From Actinernus sp. WN-2022 (lineage: Eukaryota > Cnidaria > Anthozoa > Actiniaria > Actinernidae): 64,000 bases of DNA. Positions 25,339-37,408 of this stretch are shown here, in pieces. A program made the translations under genes and the position numbers. The DNA lies in assembly GCA_030867875.1 (NCBI GenBank), contig JAOWCC010001347.1:1-64000 (forward strand), in the 5' to 3' direction. Each line of letters begins with the position of its first letter. Positions within the stretch are counted from its first letter, which is position 1. Under the pieces are notes generated by a model. That model was not told the origin of the DNA and ran no database searches. It saw nothing but the letters and a program-made list of their open reading frames with translations.

Positions 25339-27829
25339 GATGAAAGAGGAGGATGAGTTGTATTTATTTATTTGTTAATTTTTTATACATTTCTTTATGT
25401 ATTTCTATTTCTTTTTATTAATTTCTATTGATTTATTTATTTTGTTCATGATGGGCCAGTATGACGCAGACTGATGCAGGATGATGCAGGATGATGCAGG
25501 ATGATGCAGGATGAGGCAGGATGATGCAGGATGATGCAGGATGATGCAGGATGATGCAGGATGATGCAGGATGATGCACGATGATGTAGGATGAAAGAGG
25601 AGGATGCGTTGTATTTATTTATTTGTTTATTTTTTATACATTTCTTTATGTATATCTATTTATTTTTATTAATTTCTATTGATTGATTTATTTTGTTCAT
25701 GATCGGCCAGTATGAAGCAGGATGATGGAGGATGACGCAGACCGATGCAGGATGATGCAGGATGATGCAGGATGATGCAGGATGATGCAGGGTGATGCAG
25801 GATGATGCAGGATGATCAAGGATGATGCAGGATGATGCAGGATGATGCAGGATGATGCAGGATGATGCAGGATGATGCAGGATGATGCAGGATGATGCAG
25901 GATGAAGCAGGATGATGCAGGATGATGCAGGATGATGCAGGATGATGCAGGATGATGCAGGATGATGCAGGATGATGCAGGATGATGCACGATAATGCAC
26001 GATAATGTAGGATGAAAGAGTAGGATGCATTTTTTTTTTTTATACATTTCTTTATGTATATCTATTTCTTTTTATTAATTTATATTTATTTATTTATTTT
26101 GTTCATGATGGGCCAGTATGACGCAGGATGATGCAGGATGATGCAGGATGATGCAGGATGAGGCAGGATGATGCAGGATGAGGCAGGATGATGCAGGATG
26201 ATGCAGGATGATGCAGGATGATGCAGGATTATGCAGGATGATGCAGGATGATGCAGGATGATGCAGGATGAAGCAGGATGATGCAGGATGATGCAGGATG
26301 ATGCACGATGATGCAGGATGATGCACGATGATGGAGGATGAAAGAGGAGGATGAGTTGTATTTATTTATTTGTTATTTTTTTATACATTTCTTTATGTAT
26401 TTCTATTTCTTTTTATTAATTTCTATTGATTGATTTATTTTGTTCATGATGGGCCAGTATGACGCAGGATGATGCAGGATGATGCAGGATGATGCAGGAT
26501 GATGCAGGATGATGCAGGATGATGCAGGATGATGCAGGATGATGCAGGATGATGCAGGATGATGCAGGATGATGCAGGATGATGCAGGATGATGCAGGAT
26601 GATGCAGGATGATGCAGGATGATGCAGGATGATGCAGGATGATGCAGGATGATGCAGGATGATGCAGGATGATGCAGGATGATGCAGGAAGATGCAGGAA
26701 GATGCAGGATGATGCAGGATGATGCAGGATGATGCAGGATGATGCAGGATGATGCAGGATGATGCAGGATGATGCAGGATGATGCAGGATGATGCAGGGT
26801 GATGCAGGATGATGCAGGATGATGCAGGATGATGCAGGCTGATGCAGGATGATGCAGGATGATGCAGGATGATGCAGGATGATGCAGGATGATGCAGGAT
26901 GATGCACGATGATGTAGGATGAAAGAGGAGGATGAGTTGTATTTTTATTTTTTTATTTTTTTATACATTTCTTTATGTATTTCTATTTCTTTTTATTAAT
27001 TTCTATTGATTGATTTATTTTGTTCATGATGGGCCAGTATGACGCAGGATGATGCAGGATGATGCAGGCTGATGCAGGATGATGCAGGATGATGCAGGAT
27101 GATGCAGGATGATGCAGGCTGATGCAGGATGATGCAGGATGACGCAGGATGATGCAGGATGATGCAGGATGACGCAGGATGACGCAGGATGATGCAGCAT
27201 GACGCAGGATGACGCAGGATGACGCAGAATGATGCAGGATGATGCAGGATGATGGAGGATGATGTAGGATCAAAGAGGAGGATGTGTCGTATTTATTTAT
27301 TTGTTAATTTTTTATACATTTCTTTATGTATTTCTATTTCTTTTTATTAATTTATATTTATTTATTTATTTTGTTCATGATGGGCCAGTATGACGCAGGA
27401 TGATGCAGGATGATGCAGGATGATGCAGGATGAATCAGGATGGGCCAGTATGAAGCAGGATGATGGAGGATAACGCAGACTGATGCAGGATGATGCAGGA
27501 TGACGCAGACTGATGCAGGATGATGCAGGATGATGCAGGATGATGCAGGATGATGCAGGATGATGCACGATAATGCACGATAATGTAGGATGAAAGAGGA
27601 GGATGCGTTGTATTTTTATTTTTTTATTTTTTTTATACATTTCTTTATGTATATCTATTTCTTTTTATTAATTTCTCTTTATTTATTTATTTTGTCCATG
27701 ATGGGCCAGTATGAAGCAGGATGATGGAGGATGACGCAGACTGATGCAGGATGATGCAGGATGATGCAGGATGATGCAGGATGATGCAGGATGATGCAGG
27801 ATGATGCAGGATGATGCACGATTATGTAG
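25339..27829. repeat. 2.46-2.49 kb higher-order repeat, copy a
   Basis: Spacers lie at 25339-25463, 25590-25714, 26011-26120 (short), 26337-26461, 26918-27041, 27268-27392 (edge GATCAAAG instead of GATGAAAG) and 27589-27713. Array lengths are 126, 296, 216, 456, 226, 196 and 116 bp. Each of the first six has a homologue 2,458-2,491 bp downstream. The last, at 27714-27829, opens like the 30165 array and closes with CACGATTATG and GAGTTG like the 25093 array. Confidence 0.92.
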
Positions 27830-30350
27830 GATGAAAGAGGAGGATGAGTTGTATTTATTTATTTGTTAATTTTTTATACATTTCTTTATGTATTTCTATT
27901 TCTTTTTATTAATTTCTATTGATTTATTTATTTTGTTCATGATGGGCCAGTATGACGCAGACTGATGCAGGATGATGCAGGATGATGCAGGATGATGCAG
28001 GATGAGGCAGGATGATGCAGGATGATGCAGGATGATGCAGGATGATGCAGGATGATGCAGGATGATGCACGATGATGTAGGATGAAAGAGGAGGATGCGT
28101 TGTATTTATTTATTTGTTTATTTTTTATACATTTCTTTATGTATATCTATTTATTTTTATTAATTTCTATTGATTGATTTATTTTGTTCATGATCGGCCA
28201 GTATGAAGCAGGATGATGGAGGATGACGCAGACCGATGCAGGATGATGCAGGATGATGCAGGATGATGCAGGATGATGCAGGGTGATGCAGGATGATGCA
28301 GGATGATCAAGGATGATGCAGGATGATGCAGGATGATGCAGGATGATGCAGGATGATGCAGGATGATGCAGGATGATGCAGGATGAAGCAGGATGATGCA
28401 GGATGATGCAGGATGATGCAGGATGATGCAGGATGATGCAGGATGATGCAGGATGATGCAGGATGATGCACGATAATGCACGATAATGTAGGATGAAAGA
28501 GTAGGATGCATTTTTTTTTTTTTATACATTTCTTTATGTATATCTATTTCTTTTTATTAATTTATATTTATTTATTTATTTTGTTCATGATGGGCCAGTA
28601 TGACGCAGGATGATGCAGGATGATGCAGGATGATGCAGGATGAGGCAGGATGATGCAGGATGAGGCAGGATGATGCAGGATGATGCAGGATGATGGAGGA
28701 TGATGCAGGATTATGCAGGATGATGCAGGATGATGCAGGATGATGCAGGATGAAGCAGGATGATGCAGGATGATGCAGGATGATGCACGATGATGCAGGA
28801 TGATGCACGATGATGGAGGATGAAAGAGGAGGATGAGTTGTATTTATTTATTTGTTATTTTTTTATACATTTCTTTATGTATTTCTATTTCTTTTTATTA
28901 ATTTCTATTGATTGATTTATTTTGTTCATGATGGGCCAGTATGACGCAGGATGATGCAGGATGATGCAGGATGATGCAGGATGATGCAGGATGATGCAGG
29001 ATGATGCAGGATGATGCAGGATGATGCAGGATGATGCAGGATGATGCAGGATGATGCAGGATGATGCAGGATGATGCAGGATGATGCAGGGTGATGCAGG
29101 ATGATGCAGGATGATGCAGGATGATGCAGGATGATGCAGGAAGATGCAGGAAGATGCAGGATGATGCAGGATGATGCAGGATGATGCAGGATGATGCAGG
29201 ATGATGCAGGATGATGCAGGATGATGCAGGATGATGCAGGATGATGCAGGATGATGCAGGGTGATGCAGGATGATGCAGGATGATGCAGGATGATGCAGG
29301 CTGATGCAGGATGATGCAGGATGATGCAGGATGATGCAGGATGATGCAGGATGATGCAGGATGATGCACGATGATGTAGGATGAAAGAGGAGGATGAGTT
29401 GTATTTTTATTTTTTTATTTTTTTATACATTTCTTTATGTATTTCTATTTCTTTTTATTAATTTCTATTGATTGATTTATTTTGTTCATGATGGGCCAGT
29501 ATGACGCAGGATGATGCAGGATGATGCAGGCTGATGCAGGATGATGCAGGATGATGCAGGATGATGCAGGATGATGCAGGCTGATGCAGGATGATGCAGG
29601 ATGACGCAGGATGATGCAGGATGATGCAGGATGACGCAGGATGACGCAGGATGATGCAGCATGACGCAGGATGACGCAGGATGACGCAGAATGATGCAGG
29701 ATGATGCAGGATGATGGAGGATGATGTAGGATCAAAGAGGAGGATGTGTCGTATTTATTTATTTGTTAATTTTTTATACATTTCTTTATGTATTTCTATT
29801 TCTTTTTATTAATTTCTATTTATTTATTTATTTTGTTCATGATGGGCCAGTATGACGCAGGATGATGCAGGATGATGCAGGATGAATCAGGATGGGCCAG
29901 TATGAAGCAGGATGATGGAGGATAACGCAGACTGATGCAGGATGATGCAGGATGACGCAGACTGATGCAGGATGATGCAGGATGATGCAGGATGATGCAG
30001 GATGATGCAGGATGATGCACGATAATGCACGATAATGTAGGATGAAAGAGGAGGATGCGTTGTATTTTTATTTTTTTATTTTTTTATACATTTCTTTATG
30101 TATATCTATTTCTTTTTATTAATTTCTCTTTATTTATTTATTTTGTCCATGATGGGCCAGTATGAAGCAGGATGATGGAGGATGACGCAGACTGATGCAG
30201 GATGATGCAGGATGATGCAGGATGATGCAGGATGATGCAGGATGATGCAGGATGATGCCGGATGATGCAGGATGATGCAGGATGATGCAGCATGATGCAG
30301 GATGACGCAGGATGATGCAGGATGATGCAGGATGATGTAGGATAATGTAG
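27830..30350. repeat. 2.46-2.49 kb higher-order repeat, copy b
   Basis: Spacers lie at 27830-27954, 28081-28205, 28492-28602, 28819-28943, 29380-29503, 29730-29854 (again GATCAAAG) and 30041-30164. Array lengths are 126, 286, 216, 436, 226, 186 and 186 bp. Compared with copy a, four arrays changed by 0, one, zero and two 10-bp units (126/126, 296/286, 216/216, 456/436) and 226/226 is unchanged. The GATCAAAG edge is found only at 27268 and 29730 and proves the relation. Confidence 0.92.
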
Positions 30351-33300
30351 GATGAAAGAGGAGGATGTGTCGTATTTATTTATTTGTTAATTTTTTATAC
30401 ATTTCTTTATGTATTTCTATTTCTTTTTATTAATTTCTATTTATTTATTTATTTTGTTCATGATGGGCCAGTATGACGCAGGATGATGCAGGATGATGCA
30501 GGATGATGCAGGATGATGCAGGGTAATGCAGGATGATGCAGGATGATCAAGGATGATGCAGGAGGATGCAGGATGATGCAGGAGGATGCAGGATGATGCA
30601 GGATGATGCAGGATGATGCAGGATGATGCAGGATGAAGCAGGATGATGCAGGATGATGCAGGATGATGCAGGATGATGCAGGATGATGCAGGATGATGCA
30701 GGATGATGCACGATAATGCACGATAATGTAGGATGAAAGAGTAGGATGCATTTTTTTTTTTTATACATTTCTTTATGTATATCTATTTCTTTTTATTAAT
30801 TTATATTTATTTATTTATTTTGTTCATGATGGGCCAGTATGACGCAGGATGATGCAGGATGATGCAGGATGATGCAGGATGAGGCAGGATGATGCAGGAT
30901 GAGGCAGGATGATGCAGGATGATGCAGGATGATGCAGGATGATGCAGGATGATGCAGGATGATGCAGGATGATGCAGGATGATGCAGGATGATGCAGGAT
31001 GATGCAGGATGATGCAGGATGATGCAGGAAGATGCAGGATGATGCAGGATGATGCAGGATGATGCAGGATGATGCAGGATGATGCAGGATGATGCAGGCT
31101 GATGCAGGATGATGCAGGATGATGCAGGATGATGCAGGGTGATGCAGGATGATGCAGGATGATGCAGGATGATGCAGGCTGATGCAGGATGATGCAGGAT
31201 GATGCAGGCTGATGCAGGATGATGCAGGATGATGCAGGATGATGCAGGATGATGCAGGCTGATGCAGGATGATGCAGGATGATGCAGGATGATGCAGGAT
31301 GATGCAGGATGATGCAGGATGATGCAGGATGATGCAGGATGATGCAGGATGATGCAGGATGATGCAGGATGATGCAGGATGATGCAGGATGATGCAGGAT
31401 GATGCACGATAATGCACGATAATGTAGGATGAAAGAGTAGGATGCATTTTTTTTTTTTATACATTTCTTTATGTATATCTATTTCTTTTTATTAATTTAT
31501 TTTTATTTATTTATTTTGTTCATGATGGGCCAGTATGACGCAGGATGATGCAGGATGATGCAGGATGATGCAGGATGAGGCAGGATGATGCAGGGTGATG
31601 CAGGATGATGCAGGATGATGCAGGATGATGCACGATGATGCAGGATGATGCACGATGATGGAGGATGAAAGAGGAGGATGAGTTGTATTTATTTATTTGT
31701 TATTTTTTTATACATTTCTTTATGTATTTCTATTTCTTTTTATTAATTTCTATTGATTTATTTATTTTGTTCATGATGGGCCAGTATGACGCAGGATGAT
31801 GCAGGATGATGCAGGATGATGCAGGATGATGCAGGATGATGCAGGATGATGCAGGATGATGCAGGATGATGCAGGATGATGCAGGATGATGCAGGATGAT
31901 GCAGGATGATGCAGGATGATGCAGGATGATGCAGGATGATGCAGGATGATGCAGGATGATGCAGGATGATGCAGGATGATGCAGGATGATGCAGGAAGAT
32001 GCAGGAAGATGCAGGATGATGCAGGAAGATGCAGGATGATGCAGGATGATGCAGGATGATGCAGGATGATGCAGGATGATGCAGGATGATGCAGGATGAT
32101 GCAGGATGATGCAGGATGATGCAGGATGATGCAGGGTGATGCAGGATGATGCAGGATGATGCAGGATGATGCAGGCTGATGCAGGATGATGCAGGATGAT
32201 GCAGGCTGATGCAGGATGATGCAGGATGACGCAGGATGATGCAGGATGATGCAGGATGATGCAGGATGATGCAGGATGATGCAGGATGATGCAGGATGAT
32301 GCAGGATGATGCAGGATGATGCAGGATGATGCAGGATGATGCAGGATGATGCAGGATGATGCAGGATGATGCAGGATGATGCCGGATGATGCAGGATGAT
32401 GCAGGATGATGCACGATAATGCACGATAATGTAGGATGAAAGAGTAGGATGCATTTTTTTTTTTATACATTTCTTTATGTATATCTATTTCTTTTTATTA
32501 ATTTATTTTTATTTATTTATTTTGTTCATGATGGGCCAGTATGACGCAGGATGATGCAGGATGATGCAGGATGATGCAGGATGAGGCAGGATGATGCAGG
32601 ATGAGGCAGGATGATGCAGGATGAGGCAGGATGATGCAGGATGATGCCGGATGATGCAGGATGATGCAGGATGATGCACGATAATGCACGATAATGTAGG
32701 ATGAAAGAGTAGGATGCATTTTTTTTTTATACATTTCTTTATGTATTTCTATTTCTTTTTATTAATTTCTATTGATTGATTTATTTTGTTCATGATGGGC
32801 CAGTATGACGCAGGATGATGCAGGATGATGCAGGATGATGCAGGATGATGCAGGATGATGCAGGATGATGCAGGATGATGCAGGATGATGCAGGATGATG
32901 CAGGATGATGCAGGATGATGCAGGATGATGCAGGATGATGCAGGATGATGCAGGATGATGCAGGATGATGCAGGAAGATGCAGGAAGATGCAGGATGATG
33001 CAGGAAGATGCAGGATGATGCAGGATGATGCAGGATGATGCAGGATGATGCAGGATGATGCAGGATGATGCAGGATGATGCAGGATGATGCAGGATGATG
33101 CAGGATGATGCAGGGTGATGCAGGATGATGCAGGATGATGCAGGATGATGCAGGCTGATGCAGGATGATGCAGGATGATGCAGGCTGATGCAGGATGATG
33201 CAGGATGATGCAGGATGATGCAGGATGATGCAGGATGATGCAGGATGATGCAGGATGATGCAGGATGATGCAGGATGATGCAGGATGATGCAGGATGATG

Positions 33301-35470
33301 GAGGATGATGTAGGATGAAAGAGGAGGATGTGTCGTATTTATTTATTTGTTAATTTTTTATACATTTCTTTATGTATTTCTATTTCTTTTTATTAATTTC
33401 TATTTATTTATTTATTTTGTTCATGATGGGCCAGTATGACGCAGGATGATGCAGGATGATGCAGGATGATGCAGGATGAATCAGGATGGGCCAGTATGAA
33501 GCAGGATGATGGAGGATAACGCAGACTGATGCAGGATGATGCAGGATGACGCAGACTGATGCAGGATGATGCAGGATGATGCAGGATGATGCAGGATGAT
33601 GCAGGATGATGCACGATAATGCACGATAATGTAGGATGAAAGAGGAGGATGCGTTGTATTTTTATTTTTTTATTTTTTTATACATTTCTTTATGTATATC
33701 TATTTCTTTTTATTAATTTCTCTTTATTTATTTATTTTGTCCATGATGGGCCAGTATGAAGCAGGATGATGGAGGATGACGCAGACTGATGCAGGATGAT
33801 GCAGGATGATGCAGGATGATGCAGGATGATGCAGGATGATGCACGATAATGCACGATAATGTAGGATGAAAGAGTAGGATGCATTTTTTTTTTTATACAT
33901 TTCTTTATGTATTTCTATTTCTTTTTATTAATTTCTATTGATTGATTTATTTTGTTCATGATGGGCCAGTATGACGCAGGATGATGCAGGATGATGCAGG
34001 GTGATGCAGGATGATGCAGGATGATGCAGGATGATGCAGGATGATGCAGGATGATGCAGGATGATGCAGGATGATGCAGGATGATGCAGGATGATGCAGG
34101 ATGAAGCAGGATGATGCAGGATGATGCAGGATGATGCAGGATGATGCAGGATGATGCACGATAATGCACGATAATGTAGGATGAAAGAGTAGGATGCATT
34201 TTTTTTTTATACATTTCTTTATGTATATCTATTTCTTTTTATTAATTTATATTTATTTATTTATTTTGTTCATGATGGGCCAGTATGACGCAGGATGATG
34301 CAGGATGATGCAGGATGATGCAGGATGAGGTAGGATGATGCAGGATGAGGCAGGATGATGCAGGATGAGGCAGGATGATGCAGGATGATGCAGGATGATG
34401 CAGGATGATGCAGGATGATGCAGGATGATGCAGGATGATGCAGGATGATGCAGGATGATGCAGGATGATGCAGGATGATGCAGGAAGATGCAGGATGATG
34501 CAGGAAGATGCAGGATGATGCAGGATGATGCAGGATGATGCAGGATGATGCAGGATGATGCAGGATGATGCAGGATGATGCAGGGTGATGCAGGATGATG
34601 CAGGATGATGCAGGATGATGCACGATGATGCAGGATGATGCACGATGATGGAGGATGAAAGAGGAGGATGAGTTGTATTTATTTATTTGTTATTTTTTTA
34701 TACATTTCTTTATGTATTTCTATTTCTTTTTATTAATTTCTATTGATTGATTTATTTTGTTCATGATGGGCCAGTATGACGCAGGATGATGCAGGATGAT
34801 GCAGGATGATGCAGGATGATGCAGGATGATGCAGGATGATGCAGGATGATGCAGGATGATGCAGGATGATGCAGGATGATGCAGGATGATGCAGGATGAT
34901 GCAGGATGATGCAGGATGATGCAGGATGATGCAGGAAGATGCAGGATGATGCAGGAAGATGCAGGATGATGCAGGATGATGCAGGATGATGCAGGCTGAT
35001 GCAGGATGATGCAGGATGATGCAGGATGATGCAGGATGATGCAGGATGATGCAGGATGATGCACGATGATGTAGGATGAAAGAGGAGGATGAGTTGTATT
35101 TATTTATTTGTTATTTTTTTATACATTTCTTTATGTATTTCTATTTCTTTTTATTAATTTCTATTGATTGATTTAATTTGTTCATGATGGGCCAGTATGA
35201 CGCAGGATGATGCAGGATGATGCAGGATGATGCAGGATGATGCAGGATGATGCAGGATGATGCAGGATGATGCAGGATGATGCAGGATGATGCAGGATGA
35301 TGCAGGATGATGCAGGATGATGCAGGATGATGCACGATGATGTAGGATGAAAGAGGAGGATGAGTTGTATTTATTTATTTGTTATTTTTTTATACATTTC
35401 TTTATGTATTTCTATTTCTTTTTATTAATTTCTATTGATTTATTTATTTTGTTCATGATGGGCCAGTATG
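30351..35470. repeat. Mixed blocks with GAAGA-triplet arrays and chimeric spacers
   Basis: Spacers lie at 30351-30475, 30732-30841, 31428-31537, 31664-31788, 32435-32543, 32700-32807, 33314-33438, 33635-33758, 33865-33973, 34180-34287, 34654-34778, 35075-35199 and 35346-35470. Array lengths in order are 256, 586, 126, 646, 156, 506, 196, 106, 206, 366, 296 and 146 bp. The 646- and 506-bp arrays share the ordered GAAGA, GGGTG and GGCTG markers of the array at 50-685. The 30476 array is the GATCAAGG type. The spacers at 32700 and 33865 join the left half of the short class to the right half of the GATTGATTT class. Confidence 0.86.
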
Positions 35471-37408
35471 AAGCAGGATGATGGAGGATGATGCAGGATG
35501 ATGCAGGATGATGCAGGATGATGCAGGATGGTGCAGGATGATGCAGGATGATGCAGGATGATGCCGGATGATGCAGGATGATGCAGGATGATGCAGCATG
35601 ATGCAGGATGACGCAGGATGATGCAGGATGATGCAGGATGATGCAGGATGATGCAGGATGATGCAGGATGATGCAGGATGATGCAGGATGATGCAGGGTG
35701 ATGCAGGATGATGCAGGATGATGCAGGATGATGCAGGATGATGCAGGATGATGCAGGGTGATGCAGGATGATGCAGGATGATGCAGGATGATGCAGGCTG
35801 ATGCAGGATGATGCAGGATGATGCAGGATGATGCAGGATGATGCAGGATGATGCAGGATGATGCAGGATGATGCAGGATGATGCAGGATATTGCAGGATG
35901 ATGCAGGATGATGCAGGATGATGCAGGCTGATGCAGGATGATGCAGGATGATGCAGGATGATGCAGGATGATGCAGGATGATGCAGGATGATGCAGGATG
36001 ATGCAGGATGATGCAGGATGATGCAGGATGACGCAGGATGATGCAGGATGATGCAGGATGATGCAGGATGATGCAGGATGACGCAGGATGACGCAGGATG
36101 ATGCAGCATGACGCAGGATGACGAAGGATGACGCAGAATGATGCAGGATGATGCAGGATGATGGAGGATGATGTAGGATGAAAGAGGAGGATGTGTCGTA
36201 TTTATTTATTTGTTATTTTTTTATACATTTCTTTATGTATTTCTATTTCTTTTTATTAATTTCTATTTATTTATTTATTTTGTTCATGATGGGCCAGTAT
36301 GACGCAGGATGATGCAGGATGATGCAGGATGATGCAGGATGAATCAGGATGGGCCAGTATGAAGCAGGATGATGGAGGATAACGCAGACTGATGCAGGAT
36401 GATGCAGGATGACGCAGACTGATGCAGGATGATGCAGGATGATGCAGGATGATGCAGGATGATGCAGGATGATGCACGATAATGCACGATAATGTAGGAT
36501 GAAAGAGGAGGATGCGTTGTATTTTTATTTTTTTATTTTTTTATACATTTCTTTATGTATATCTATTTCTTTTTATTAATTTCTCTTTATTTATTTATTT
36601 TGTCCATGATGGGCCAGTATGAAGCAGGATGATGGAGGATGACGCAGACTGATGCAGGATGATGCAGGATGATGCAGGGTGATGCAGGATGATGCAGGAT
36701 GATGCAGGATGATGCAGGCTGATGCAGGATGATGCAGGATGATGCAGGATGATGCAGGATGATGCAGGATGATGCAGGATGATGCAGGATGATGCAGGAT
36801 GATGCAGGATGATGCAGGATGATGCAGGATGATGCAGGATGATGCAGGCTGATGCAGGATGATGCAGGATGATGCAGGATGATGCAGGATGATGCAGGAT
36901 GATGCAGGATGATGCAGGATGATGCAGGATGATGCAGGATGATGCAGGATGACGCAGGATGATGCAGGATGATGCAGGATGATGCAGGATGATGCAGGAT
37001 GACGCAGGATGATGCAGCATGACGCAGGATGACGAAGGATGACGCAGAATGATGCAGGATGATGCAGGATGATGGAGGATGATGTAGGATGAAAGAGGAG
37101 GATGTGTCGTATTTATTTATTTGTTATTTTTTTATACATTTCTTTATGTATTTCTATTTCTTTTTATTAATTTCTATTTATTTATTTATTTTGTTCATGA
37201 TGGGCCAGTATGACGCAGGATGATGCAGGATGATGCAGGATGATGCAGGATGAATCAGGATGGGCCAGTATGAAGCAGGATGATGGAGGATAACGCAGAC
37301 TGATGCAGGATGATGCAGGATGACGCAGACTGATGCAGGATGATGCAGGATGATGCAGGATGATGCAGGATGATGCAGGATGATGCACGATAATGCACGA
37401 TAATGTAG
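35471..37408. repeat. 0.91-kb duplication
   Basis: Spacers lie at 36177-36301, 36498-36621 and 37088-37212. Arrays are 35471-36176 (706 bp), 36302-36497 (196 bp), 36622-37087 (466 bp) and 37213-37408 (196 bp). The two 196-bp chimeric arrays and their flanking spacers repeat at 911 bp. The closes of the 706- and 466-bp arrays both have the rare GACGAAGG unit. The 466-bp array opens like the 37533 array (GTCC spacer, GATGGAGG, GACGCAGACTG), so it joins the head of one array to the tail of another. Confidence 0.9.

Noticed and set aside
26090..26100. Match to the yeast origin consensus in spacers with AATTTATATTTATT
   Set aside because: ATTTATATTTA fits the 11-bp budding-yeast consensus, but only some spacers have it, such matches are common in AT-rich DNA, and nothing suggests a yeast.
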